DNA of 64,000 bases from Varibaculum vaginae (GTDB lineage: Bacteria > Actinomycetota > Actinomycetes > Actinomycetales > Actinomycetaceae), in contig NZ_UWNY01000003.1 of NCBI RefSeq assembly GCF_900604285.1, forward strand, positions 1 through 64,000, written 5' to 3'. A program made the translations under genes and the position numbers. Of this stretch, positions 16,539 to 25,501 are shown in pieces (the first letter of the stretch is position 1; every line of letters starts with the position of its first letter). Below the pieces are notes generated by a model. It saw nothing but the letters and a program-made list of their open reading frames with translations, ran no database searches and was not told the DNA's origin.

Positions 16539-18305
16539 CTATTGTGCGGCTATTTTCCATCCAGAGGCCGCCTGACGCTCATCCCAAAAATCTCGGTAAA
16601 TCCCCTGGCAATTTACAAGTTCATTGTGGGTACCAATCTGAGCCACTTGCCCTTGATTATCTAGAACCACAATCTGGTCAGCCCGAGTAATCGTGTGGAG
16701 TTTATGCGCGATTACCAACATGGTGGATTGGCGACGTAATACTTCGAAAGAGCGCAGCAGATTTGCTTCGTTCTCGGCATCCAGAGCGCTGGTAGCTTCA
16801 TCGAAGAGTACAATCGGAGCATTTTTTAATATAGCGCGAGCAATCGAAACCCGTTGGCGTTCCCCTCCTGATAATGCGCAGCCACCTTCACCAACGTTTG
16901 TATCCCAACCATCGGGAAGTCGGCTGACAATATCGTTGACACCTGCTAGTTCTGCCGCATGTAGTAGAGCCTCTTTGCTCGCATTGGAGTTACCGATACG
17001 GATATTGGCTTCCAAAGTGTCATCGAAAAGATAGACATCTTGGAAAACCATTGAAATCTGGCTCATTAAATCTTCAGTAGTTAATTCTCTGACATCTTGG
17101 CCTCCAACGAGTACTGCACCCGAGTTTACATCCCAAAAACGACAAATTAAGCGGGCAATAGTGGTTTTACCTGCGCCCGAAGGACCAACAAGTGCGGTCA
17201 TAGTGTGGGGAGCGACGGTGAAACTGACTTTGTTTAGCACCTGTTTATCGTTCCCGTAAGAAAAATCAACCTCTCGAAGCTCAACTTGGTGGGGTAGTGG
17301 TTGGGCTAGCGAAGTCTCTGGCTCGGGCAGAGGGCGCGCATCTAGTACTTCGTTAATAGTCGCCATTGTCGGGCCAACCGTCAGTAACCCGGTTCGGCAA
17401 TCAGAAATCGTGGAAAGGTAATGAGTGATTTCCAGGCTTATCCCAATAACCGCCACCACTGCTAGGGGAGCCAAACTTCCAGCAAAAGCAAGATGGACAC
17501 TGGAAATAATCATTACCACGCAAATTGTTTGCGAGGCAATGCCGCCGAGGAAATTTCCGATGCATTCTACCCATAGTTTGCGAGCGGACCTGCGGCGATT
17601 TTCTGCTAAAGCCGTGGCCATTTGGGGGTAAGTCGTCTGATCACATGCACGGAGCATGGCTTGGCAGGTAGAAAATTCTACGATCCGATCAGCTAGTTCA
17701 GTTGCCGCCGGTGCTGCGTAGGCGCTGGCGGCACTGTCTAGGTAGGTTAGTGCCCACATCAGGATCAGGTAACAGATTAGGCATAACGCAAAGATTGACC
17801 CCAGGATGGGGTACCACCAGAGTAGGCCAGCAAGCAGTGTCAGCAAAGTGACGGTGGCGGCAGACAGTTCCGTGAGTAAGTGGGCACTTAGATTGCCGAG
17901 CTCATTGACAGTAGCGGCTCCTAGGCGGGATAAACGCCCGGTAGTATCGGTGGAGAACCATCCCAGGGGCAGTTTTGCCAATTGATCCCCGACGCGGCGA
18001 TGGACAGTACGCATCACCGAAAAGGCACCTTCGTAGGAGAACCTATCTCGTATGTAGATACTGATCGCCCCGATAATCGCCGTGACCAGCAGGGTTAAAA
18101 TCCAGGTGTTAACGTTATTAGTAGTTTCTTCTTGCCTGCTAGCCCAGGTATTTGCGAGCTGAATTAGCGCCAGTAAGCCTACCCCCTGGGCAATGCCGCT
18201 GATGATGCGAGCTACCCAGCTGATATTTCTGCTGTGATTTTGCGAGTTGGCGCTGAGTCTGAAACTCGTTCGAATTATGTCGATAGCTCCCATTGACTTA
18301 TCCAT
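16539..18305 (-). CDS. ABC transporter, fused membrane and ATPase (IrtB/YbtQ-like)
   Basis: A 588-residue half-transporter with six N-terminal membrane helices (residues 1-310) and a C-terminal ATPase: Walker A GPSGAGKTTIARL, Q-loop FQDVYLFDDT, signature LSGGERQRVSIARA, Walker B IVLFDEATSALD, H-loop IAHKLHTI. Start 18305 is preferred because GGAGG precedes it by about 10 nt and it lies one base after the stop of its partner. It belongs to the exporter-fold family, but in iron operons such heterodimers (IrtAB, YbtPQ) act as importers of siderophores. It is the last gene of the operon behind the DtxR box, so iron-chelate import is the best inference. Confidence 0.88.
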   Translation of the reverse strand: MDKSMGAIDIIRTSFRLSANSQNHSRNISWVARIISGIAQGVGLLALIQLANTWASRQEETTNNVNTWILTLLVTAIIGAISIYIRDRFSYEGAFSVMRTVHRRVGDQLAKLPLGWFSTDTTGRLSRLGAATVNELGNLSAHLLTELSAATVTLLTLLAGLLWWYPILGSIFALCLICYLILMWALTYLDSAASAYAAPAATELADRIVEFSTCQAMLRACDQTTYPQMATALAENRRRSARKLWVECIGNFLGGIASQTICVVMIISSVHLAFAGSLAPLAVVAVIGISLEITHYLSTISDCRTGLLTVGPTMATINEVLDARPLPEPETSLAQPLPHQVELREVDFSYGNDKQVLNKVSFTVAPHTMTALVGPSGAGKTTIARLICRFWDVNSGAVLVGGQDVRELTTEDLMSQISMVFQDVYLFDDTLEANIRIGNSNASKEALLHAAELAGVNDIVSRLPDGWDTNVGEGGCALSGGERQRVSIARAILKNAPIVLFDEATSALDAENEANLLRSFEVLRRQSTMLVIAHKLHTITRADQIVVLDNQGQVAQIGTHNELVNCQGIYRDFWDERQAASGWKIAAQ

Positions 18306-18306
18306 T

Positions 18307-20121
18307 TTAGTTTCGTCCTCCTTCCGTAAGTTCAACATTCGATGCCGACCATAGGCGACGATAGAGTTCTTCATATTGAAGCTTCTGGTGATCACCACAG
18401 GCCACCAGCTGCCCTTTATCTAGTAGGACAATTTGATCGACGTTCTTTACCGAATCTGGACGGTGATCGATAACCAGAACCGTACGTCCGGCCATTAGAT
18501 GGTTTATAGCTTTTTGGATTTGAGCTTCACATTCCGGATCCACCATGGCTGCTGCCTCATCCAATATGAGTATCGGCGCATCCAATAGTAAGGTTCTGGC
18601 GATCGCAATTCGCTGAGCTTGCCCTCCTGACAGCTTCAAATCTTCTCCGACAACAGTGTCATATCCTTTAGGTAGTGCCATGATTTCCTCATGAATCTGC
18701 GCCTGGCGAGCAACGCTAACAATCTCGGCCTCGTCTGCGTCGGGTCTACCTATAGAAATATTTTCACGGATGGAAGCCCGCAATAGTTGCGCATCTTGGA
18801 GCACGAATCCCAGGTGACGATAGAGATCGCTTCTACTCAGTTCTTTAAGATTGACTCCACCGATTAGCACTGTGCCGGTATCAGGATCTAGGAAACGAGC
18901 AGCCAATTTGGCCAGGGTGGTTTTCCCGGCCCCTGATGGCCCCATGAGAGCGGTTACTGTACCAGGAGCACAACGTAAGGAAACATTATCCAAAGCTAGG
19001 GTATGGCCATAGCTGAGCGATACATTTTTAAATTCGATGCTTGCGTCTTGGGGTAAAGACAGTGATTGGTCTGGGCAGGAGAGGGAGTTTACCCTAAGAA
19101 GATCAAGAATCCTTTTGGCTGCGGCACCTGCTAACTGGTAATTCCAAGCAAGCTGGGTTACCAGGTTAATTGACGAGGGCAGTGCGATGGCAATTAAACA
19201 ACCGGCAACTACTTCTACCGGACTAACCCAATGCTCGGAGACGAACCAGGGGCCGACAATCCCAAATAAGAGAACTATCAATGGGGTAGAGGTGAGGGCG
19301 GTGGTCAAGGAAGCCGCATGCACCATTGGCCGATTCCATTCCTCCATATAGTCACAGGCTTCATTGGCGCTGTGAGCATATTTGCGGTGTGCTTTTCCGG
19401 TGATCCCAAAAGTCTTAACCACCTGGATGCCTTTTACGAACTCCACCATTGCGGAGGAAACCTGATCAAGTTTTGCATCAAGTTCTAAGGATTTATCGCT
19501 CATTCCCCGCATCATCACCGCGTAGGCAATGATGTAAATCGGTACCGTAACAATTACTAAAAGTCCGAGTCTTAAATCAATAGTGAAGGTATAACCCGCG
19601 CAAAATATGGGCACTAGGGTGGCAATCAGCGAATCTACGGGGCGGTGTGCTACCAGCACATGTAGATTCTTTACATCGTCTTGCAGCACTTTACGCACAT
19701 GCCCAGAAGTGTTATCGCTAAACCAAGTTAAAGGAGCTTGCCCCAGAAAACGAATAATCTTTTGCTGAATACTTGCGGATAGGCGATTATCTGCAATATG
19801 GGTAACTAACAAGCCCACAAAATAGGCGAGCAGCCCTCCGCAAAATGTTCCGATTAACACCTTTACCCAAAATATGATGACGCTTTGGTTGGGGGATGCG
19901 CCATTGCCCAATGAGGTTAGGAGTTCGTTGCCGATTCCCACCAAAGCAACGAAAGGAAAAACTCGCAAAATAGCGGAGATAACCGCCATTACTTGACCAA
20001 CCCGGAGCGCCATTTGCACGGGAGCTAAGAGTTCTCGTAATGCGGCTTTACCTTGCTTGCTGCTCAGCTTGATATTTTCCGCTGAATCTTTTCCTGGTTC
20101 GCTAACTTGGTGATCAGTCAC
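18307..20121 (-). CDS. ABC transporter, fused membrane and ATPase (IrtA/YbtP-like)
   Basis: A 604-residue half-transporter that should pair with the product of the next gene. Six membrane helices lie within about residues 45-330. The ATPase has GPSGAGKTTLAKLAARFLDP, Q-loop LQDAQLLRAS, signature LSGGQAQRIAIART, Walker B ILILDEAAAMVDPE and H-loop IDHRPDSV. It starts with GTG at 20121, with GAGG 7 nt upstream. After Walker B the sequence reads AAAMVD where its partner has the usual ATSALD, a mild deviation. It lies 13 nt after the double EcfA gene and is probably co-transcribed with it. It lacks the extra siderophore-reductase domain of mycobacterial IrtA. Confidence 0.88.
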   Translation of the reverse strand: MTDHQVSEPGKDSAENIKLSSKQGKAALRELLAPVQMALRVGQVMAVISAILRVFPFVALVGIGNELLTSLGNGASPNQSVIIFWVKVLIGTFCGGLLAYFVGLLVTHIADNRLSASIQQKIIRFLGQAPLTWFSDNTSGHVRKVLQDDVKNLHVLVAHRPVDSLIATLVPIFCAGYTFTIDLRLGLLVIVTVPIYIIAYAVMMRGMSDKSLELDAKLDQVSSAMVEFVKGIQVVKTFGITGKAHRKYAHSANEACDYMEEWNRPMVHAASLTTALTSTPLIVLLFGIVGPWFVSEHWVSPVEVVAGCLIAIALPSSINLVTQLAWNYQLAGAAAKRILDLLRVNSLSCPDQSLSLPQDASIEFKNVSLSYGHTLALDNVSLRCAPGTVTALMGPSGAGKTTLAKLAARFLDPDTGTVLIGGVNLKELSRSDLYRHLGFVLQDAQLLRASIRENISIGRPDADEAEIVSVARQAQIHEEIMALPKGYDTVVGEDLKLSGGQAQRIAIARTLLLDAPILILDEAAAMVDPECEAQIQKAINHLMAGRTVLVIDHRPDSVKNVDQIVLLDKGQLVACGDHQKLQYEELYRRLWSASNVELTEGGRN

Positions 20122-20134
20122 TTGGCTTCCTCTT

Positions 20135-21598
20135 TCAATGTTTCTCTTGGTCAGGTGCGGTAAGTTGCATGCTCATCTCGCTATCGAGAGGCTGGAGCAT
20201 TAACTGATAATCGGCAACTTCATTGATGAACTCCAGGTCGTGGCTAATGATTAGGATTGCTTCGTTCTTGGCAGCTAGTGAGCGAATCTGAGAACTAATC
20301 GATAGTAGGTGCTGGTAGTCAACCCCCGAAGTGGGTTCATCGAATACGTAAAGCTCTGCCTCGCTCGCCAGGGCGTTCGCAATTACGAGACGCTGTTTTT
20401 GTCCCCCGGAAAGAGTCATCGGGTGTCGTTCGGAAAGCCCTTGCAACCCCAGATCACCTAGAAGTGCCTGCACCTGCTCATCGCTAAGATTGTCATTTCC
20501 TAGTACGACCTCTCCCGCTACCGTTTCGGCAAATAGCTGCCGGTTTACATCTTGCATGACTAGTACGCTGCGTTTTTGTCTTTCGGCTGCCCGGCAAGAT
20601 TTGCCGCTAAAACTAATATCGCTGCCTCCTTCCGGGTGAGCTAACCCGATGAGGGTGCGTGCGAGAGTAGTTTTGCCCGCTCCGTTTGGACCGACTAACG
20701 CTACTACTTTTCCCTTCGGTAGACATAGGGAAGGAATATTGAGGACGCGGTGTTTGCCGTAACTGAACCTTAAATTTTTTGCGGTGATACCGTCCGCCTG
20801 CTGATCAGGAGGAGTGTTAACGCACATTTCTGGTTTTTCCAGGGTGCGCAACCCTAGCTCTTTACGCTGTTTAGAGGACAAACTAAAAAACTCGTCCGCA
20901 GTATATAAATGCTGGATTCGTCCTTTACCCATGATCGCGACTTGATCTGCGAGACCTTTTAGAGGGTAAACGCGGTGCTCGGCTACTACCAGGGTCCAGC
21001 CCGCGCTTTTTAATCTTTGTAAGACTTCGCTGAATGCGGAGATTGCTTCAGGGGAAAGGTTAGAGGTGGGCTCGTCTAAAAGTAGGATTTGCTGCGGTCC
21101 GGCCACTGCTGCCGCGCAAGCAACCAGCTGCAATTCACCTCCGGAGAGCTTACGTAACTCTTTGCCTAGCAGTCGCTGAATGCCCCAGGTGTTTACAGCT
21201 TCCGCGATCCGGTTAGCGGTTGTTTGGGCACTGTCACCGGCATTTTCGCTCGCGAATGCTAACTCTTCTAGTACATTTGCTGTAAAAAATTGGGAACGGG
21301 GATTTTGAAAAACTGTCCCGGCGGTACGCCCTAATTCTTGGATATCTGTTTGCACGGTATCGAGACCGGCAAGGGTGGTGCGTCCGCTGAGATTACCCTT
21401 ATAAAGTTCGGGTATTAAACCGTTCAGAAGTTTTAAGAGGGTCGACTTGCCTGCTCCGGAAGGACCGGTGATTAAGGTACAAGATCCTGTAGGGAAATCG
21501 AGGTTGATATCGCTGACTGCGCTAACGTGAGCTGATGAGGTTTCTTCTTCTGGGTTGAACTGGTAATCGAAGGAGACATGGTCGATTGAGGTTCTCAT
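20135..21598 (-). CDS. ECF transporter double ATPase (EcfA1-EcfA2 fusion)
   Basis: A 487-residue protein with two ABC ATPase domains in tandem. Domain 1: GPSGAGKSTLLKLLNGL, LSGGELQLVACAAA, ILLLDEPTSNL, EHRVYPL. Domain 2 (from about residue 265): GPNGAGKTTLARTLIGL, LSGGQKQRLVIANAL, LYVFDEPTSGVD, ISHDLEF. This arrangement is typical of energy-coupling factor transporters of the YkoD/CbiO2 type, where two ATPases drive a T component and a small-molecule-binding S component. Start ATG overlaps the EcfT stop (ATGA). Together with the next two upstream genes it makes a complete ECF importer. Confidence 0.92.
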   Translation of the reverse strand: MRTSIDHVSFDYQFNPEEETSSAHVSAVSDINLDFPTGSCTLITGPSGAGKSTLLKLLNGLIPELYKGNLSGRTTLAGLDTVQTDIQELGRTAGTVFQNPRSQFFTANVLEELAFASENAGDSAQTTANRIAEAVNTWGIQRLLGKELRKLSGGELQLVACAAAVAGPQQILLLDEPTSNLSPEAISAFSEVLQRLKSAGWTLVVAEHRVYPLKGLADQVAIMGKGRIQHLYTADEFFSLSSKQRKELGLRTLEKPEMCVNTPPDQQADGITAKNLRFSYGKHRVLNIPSLCLPKGKVVALVGPNGAGKTTLARTLIGLAHPEGGSDISFSGKSCRAAERQKRSVLVMQDVNRQLFAETVAGEVVLGNDNLSDEQVQALLGDLGLQGLSERHPMTLSGGQKQRLVIANALASEAELYVFDEPTSGVDYQHLLSISSQIRSLAAKNEAILIISHDLEFINEVADYQLMLQPLDSEMSMQLTAPDQEKH

Positions 21599-22404
21599 TT
21601 GAATCCGCCCGAGAGTATAGCTAGATGATCTGAGTAGGGGATGAGAGCAATCAGGGCAATTAGCGTCAATATCCAGAGGGCGTCTCGTAGGTTAAATCGA
21701 AGCTGTTTCAAAGTGCTTGGGCAAATATTGGATCCTAAACCACGAACCATGCCGGCGGCAGTCATTTCATCAGCGGTTCGCGCGCAGGATGCCAGTAAGG
21801 GCACTAAAACCATTTCTAGAAAATGGAGGGGATGTAAGAGGGCGCGCCATCCCATTTGTAATCCCCGCAGGGACATTGCTTCTCTTACTGCGCGGTATTC
21901 CCGAAATACTGTCGGTATGAATCGTAATAGCACTACCAGGGGAACGGTTACAGCTAACGGTATGCGTAAGCTGCGAAGACCAGCTACGAGTTCTCCGGGG
22001 ACGATAGTTTTAATCGCGTAACCTGCCAGACCGCCAACAGTGCAGAGCTTTATCATCCAATAGCCTAAAACCATTAGGAATGCGGTGAGGGCACTTGGCC
22101 AGATTCTGGGGAAAAGATAGATACAAGCGATCCAGGTTCCTTCCACGGCAAGGAAACCTAGCGCCCATGAATAGCAGCGCGACAATAGTAAAGCCAAGAG
22201 CGCAATAGCGGCTACCAGGAAAGTGATCACTATGGGTAGTCGCGACATTACCAGGGCATTTAATACAAATATAACCAGTATTACGGTGCGCGGATCTGGT
22301 CGGGAATGTCGTTGGTTAGCTGCTAAGATTTCAGCGCTGGTGACCTGATCCTGGTGATAGCTTGCTGCTGATCCGGGGGTGCTAGTTTGGCATTGAAGAC
22401 TCAT
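21595..22404 (-). CDS. ECF transporter T component (CbiQ/EcfT family)
   Basis: A 269-residue membrane protein with about five or six helices (residues 45-130 and 225-265). It has the EcfT cytoplasmic coupling region, including LRSLRIPLAVTVPLVVLLRF, EYRAVREAMSLRG, and a later ADEMTAAGMVRGLG, which provides the Ala-x-x-x-Arg-Gly type motifs that contact the two ATPases. It overlaps the S-component gene (TAATG) and the ATPase gene (ATGA), indicating tight coupling. It anchors the S component to the ATPase pair. Confidence 0.88.
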   Translation of the reverse strand: MSLQCQTSTPGSAASYHQDQVTSAEILAANQRHSRPDPRTVILVIFVLNALVMSRLPIVITFLVAAIALLALLLSRCYSWALGFLAVEGTWIACIYLFPRIWPSALTAFLMVLGYWMIKLCTVGGLAGYAIKTIVPGELVAGLRSLRIPLAVTVPLVVLLRFIPTVFREYRAVREAMSLRGLQMGWRALLHPLHFLEMVLVPLLASCARTADEMTAAGMVRGLGSNICPSTLKQLRFNLRDALWILTLIALIALIPYSDHLAILSGGFK

Positions 22405-22970
22405 TACTTTGCGATGCCAGCTTTACGGAAGTGCCGCGCCATTAGAGAATTTCCGAAGACTCCGCCGATAAGCCCGAGAACGAAAATTCCCACGCCCCAG
22501 GCCACAATCATCCATGGTGACAAGAACCAGCGTAATGAATCTGCATAGGCGGTCCCCATAGAGTTGGCAATATATTTGTAGTAGCCCTGTGCGTCAATGA
22601 ATACGGGGAACCAGGGCACCACGTACCATACGGACATGACAGCGTATCCTAGAACTCGGAAAGCTGCTGAGTTTTTCGCAAAGAGGAAGTCTGCGGCTAG
22701 TCCCAGTAAGGGTGTAAGTAGGGCAGTAACCCAGGGGTGCCCGGTAATTACCATTAAAATCCCGACTAGTAGTCCCATTAATGTCAGGGCGCCAATCTTG
22801 GGTACCCGCGACTTAAATAGCATTACTACGGCGCCGTTAGCGATAAGTCCCAAGGCATAGCCCACGAACATCATTGCTGGATTGATAATACCGAGCATTC
22901 CGGTGGCGAAAACTAGCACAAAATAGATTGCGGTGAAAACGCCAATGTTGATGAAGTCTCGTGTTTTCAT
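22404..22970 (-). CDS. MptD-family ECF transporter S component
   Basis: A 188-residue protein with six predicted membrane helices, starting MKTRDFINIGVFTAIYFVLV. This is the opening typical of the MptD/Trep_Strep family of substrate-binding ECF S components, as are PAMMFVGYALGLIANGAVVML and the C-terminal GVFGNSLMARHFRKAGI. These families occur in operons with IrtAB/YbtPQ-like pairs; a related streptococcal ECF system (SiaFGH) has been linked to heme uptake. AGAGG lies about 9 nt before the ATG. As first gene behind a DtxR box it probably defines the substrate, an iron chelate or heme; this is inference. Confidence 0.85.
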   Translation of the reverse strand: MKTRDFINIGVFTAIYFVLVFATGMLGIINPAMMFVGYALGLIANGAVVMLFKSRVPKIGALTLMGLLVGILMVITGHPWVTALLTPLLGLAADFLFAKNSAAFRVLGYAVMSVWYVVPWFPVFIDAQGYYKYIANSMGTAYADSLRWFLSPWMIVAWGVGIFVLGLIGGVFGNSLMARHFRKAGIAK

Positions 22971-22996
22971 TAGATAAACCTCTTTGAATTAATGCA

Positions 22997-23015
22997 TTAG
23001 GTAAGCCTTGCCTAA
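22997..23015. promoter_or_regulatory. DtxR/IdeR-type iron box
   Basis: TTAGGTAAGCCTTGCCTAA matches the actinobacterial DtxR/IdeR consensus TTAGGTTAGCCTAACCTAA at 16 of 19 positions and keeps the dyad. It lies 27 bp upstream of the S-component ATG, where iron-loaded repressor would block transcription. This links the five-gene operon (22970 to 16539) to iron starvation. Confidence 0.85.
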
Positions 23016-23231
23016 TATAGGGTAGCCTGGGTGCCCCCTCATGAGTCAAATAGTTTCCGGGTAATCTACCCGACATTAAGGGAGAGGCATGAAGAAATGC
23101 GATATATCGAATAGTTATTCCACGGGTGACTAGCCTAGTGGTGAATTGGCTATTCTACGGGGAGCTGAGAACCTGGCATCAGGGTCGCGGGTTATCGATA
23201 GGGTGTCGTTTAGAATTGGCTTTTGCGCTAC

Positions 23232-23900
23232 CTATAGGCGGGGAGAAAGGCGAGCGAACTTTTCTACCTGCTTTGCGCTACCGTAAATCTGTACTTGGTC
23301 GCCCTCGGTAAGTTCGATGTCCTGTAGTACCGGTTGCCATTGATTTTGACGCAAAACCGCCACTATTTTTACCCCGTGTCGGTTCCAGAGGTCAACCTCA
23401 TTTAGAGGGCCGGCCGCCGACTTGGGGAGGATGGTTCTGACCATTGCGGTTCCAGCAGATAGTTCAACGTAGTCAATATTTACCCCGCGTACCAAGTGAG
23501 CCACCCGGCGCCCCATCGCTACTTCGGGGTGGACGATATGGGGAACCCCAATCTGCTCTAAAATACGTCCGTGAGCAGTGCCGGAGGATTTTGCCCACAG
23601 GTTTTTCACCCCCATATCGGTAAGCAAAGAACAAGCCAAGATGGAAGCCTCTACGTGGGGGCCGCCGATACCGACTACTACTCCGTCGCAATCGGCTACT
23701 CCTAGTTCAGTAATCGAGGCAATATCGGTGGCGTCAGTTTGAGCCACCTGGCTCAAGATGCCGTTATTGCGATTTACTATCGTCTCGTTTAAATCAATGC
23801 CGATAACCGCGGCATAGTCGGACATTAACTCGCGCGCAACCGCAGAACCGAAACGTCCTAAACCGAGAACCGCGTATGTAGGTTTTGCGAAGTTAACCAA
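23232..23900 (-). CDS. Potassium channel regulatory subunit TrkA/KtrA family
   Basis: A 222-residue cytoplasmic RCK protein. The Rossmann domain shows YAVLGLGRFGSAVARELMSD (NAD-binding GxGxxG), an acidic strand end VIGIDLNE, and VVVGIGGPHVEASIL. The C-terminal RCK_C domain covers about residues 135-220 (LWNRHGVKIVAVLRQ, LTEGDQVQIYGSAKQVE). The TTG at 23900 is chosen: it overlaps the TrkH stop, has AAAGG 7 nt upstream, and gives a normal N-terminus; a longer reading into the TrkH gene adds unrelated residues. It gates the TrkH/KtrB pore encoded just upstream. Confidence 0.9.
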   Translation of the reverse strand: MVNFAKPTYAVLGLGRFGSAVARELMSDYAAVIGIDLNETIVNRNNGILSQVAQTDATDIASITELGVADCDGVVVGIGGPHVEASILACSLLTDMGVKNLWAKSSGTAHGRILEQIGVPHIVHPEVAMGRRVAHLVRGVNIDYVELSAGTAMVRTILPKSAAGPLNEVDLWNRHGVKIVAVLRQNQWQPVLQDIELTEGDQVQIYGSAKQVEKFARLSPRL

Positions 23901-25248
23901 TGATCGGCCTTTCTGTGGGGAAGGAAATGTTGGAGGCGCTAGGGGCGAAGGCAAGGGCAGTAGCCACTGTAATCGGGCCTAGGCGTCCAATAATCATCAA
24001 AGTTATCAGGATTAGTTGCGAAGGATTGTTAAGTTGCGGTGTTATTCCCGTAGATAATCCCACGGTACCAAACGCTGAAAGTACTTCAAATAGAGTTTCC
24101 GACAAAGTGAACTGGGTTAAAAACAGGATGGCAATGGTGGCGGTAGCGGTCAAGATAAAGGCCAGCACCACAACAGCTACCGCTTGGTGGGCAACCTCCG
24201 GCGAGATACTTTTCCCAAAGACCACTGCTTGACGTCGACCGCGAATAACCGCAGCTACCACAGCTAAAAGGGCAAACATGGTAGTGATTTTAATACCGCC
24301 CGCGGTTCCGGCCGGTCCGGCTCCGATAAACATGAAAGTATCCATGGCGAACAAAGTAGATTCGTGCATCTGACCGATATCAATTGAGTTAAAGCCGGTA
24401 GTGCGGGTTTGTACCGCTTGGAAAATCCCGGCAAGAATCGCATCTGCACTTGGAAGCTTGCCCAGGGTTTTGGGGTTGTGCCACTCGAAAGCCGTCACCA
24501 CCAGGGAAGAAAACAGTAACAATCCTGTACTGCCTGCTAACACCATCCGTGAGTGCAAAGACCAGCTGTAGGGTTTGAGAGGGCAAGTGCGCAGTTCAAA
24601 GAGGACAGGGAACCCTAGACCTCCGATAATGATTGCTACCATTAGGGGCAGGCAGATTCCCCAGTCACCTACGAAAGATGACAGATTATCGGAATAGAGC
24701 GCGAATCCTGCGTTATTAAAAGCTGATACCGCATGAAATATTCCATGCCAGAGGGCACGGGGTGGGGAATATCCTAAGGAAAGGAAGCGAATCGTTAGGG
24801 GAATCGCGGTGAATAGCTCAATCAATAGGGAAACGGCTAGAACACGTCGCAGTAGGGTGCTTATTCTGCCAGTTCCACTGCGCCGCTCGGCTGCGGAAGC
24901 CAGGTTAGTGCTGTGATTTTCTCGGCGAACAACCGCTTGGGCAAGTACCGCCGCAAAGCTCATCACTCCAAAGCCGCCCACTTGGATGAGCGTCAGGATT
25001 ACAATTTTTCCAAAATCTGTCCAGTAGGTGGCGGTATCTACAATGGTCAGCCCAGTAACGCATAAAGCAGAAGTTGCAGTAAATAGTGCCGGAAGCAGCG
25101 GCAATCCCCCGACATGTACAGTTGAAAGTGGCAACATCAATAGGCAGGTTCCTATCAGTAGGGCAATGAGGAACCCGGACAAGATAACCGCCGCATAGTT
25201 AAAGTAATGGCGTTGTGTTCTAGCCACGAAGTGCATCCTACGCAGCAT
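23893..25248 (-). CDS. Potassium transporter TrkH/KtrB family
   Basis: A 451-residue integral membrane protein with four M1-P-M2 repeats. The pore loops are visible: TSALCVTGLT, FNNAGFA, TRTTGFNS and GTVGLSTG, each with the filter glycine of K+ translocators. The ATG at 25248 (MLRRMHFVARTQ) is preferred, with AGGA about 9 nt upstream; the ORF extends 57 codons farther but that extension is not typical. It forms a Ktr/Trk system with the adjacent RCK protein, importing K+ with Na+ coupling or membrane potential. Confidence 0.9.
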   Translation of the reverse strand: MLRRMHFVARTQRHYFNYAAVILSGFLIALLIGTCLLMLPLSTVHVGGLPLLPALFTATSALCVTGLTIVDTATYWTDFGKIVILTLIQVGGFGVMSFAAVLAQAVVRRENHSTNLASAAERRSGTGRISTLLRRVLAVSLLIELFTAIPLTIRFLSLGYSPPRALWHGIFHAVSAFNNAGFALYSDNLSSFVGDWGICLPLMVAIIIGGLGFPVLFELRTCPLKPYSWSLHSRMVLAGSTGLLLFSSLVVTAFEWHNPKTLGKLPSADAILAGIFQAVQTRTTGFNSIDIGQMHESTLFAMDTFMFIGAGPAGTAGGIKITTMFALLAVVAAVIRGRRQAVVFGKSISPEVAHQAVAVVVLAFILTATATIAILFLTQFTLSETLFEVLSAFGTVGLSTGITPQLNNPSQLILITLMIIGRLGPITVATALAFAPSASNISFPTERPIIG

Positions 25249-25501
25249 TACTGCATCCTGCAAATAAAAGGTTGCCAAAGGAATAAATAGGCTATTTTCA
25301 CAGGTAAATAGGAAAAAGAATAATTCTTCTGAAGTGTTTTCACATGGTTTTCTAGTCTCGTCTGCAGGGTGAGGGGGATGGGACTTTTTTCCTCGTATTA
25401 CTTTTAGCTCGCCCGGCAAGATATTCTGGGGATGCCAGTTAATGCCGAAATGGACTTTATCCTGGAAACAGGTCGAAATACTGCTACCGCAAGTGGGGAA
25501 G

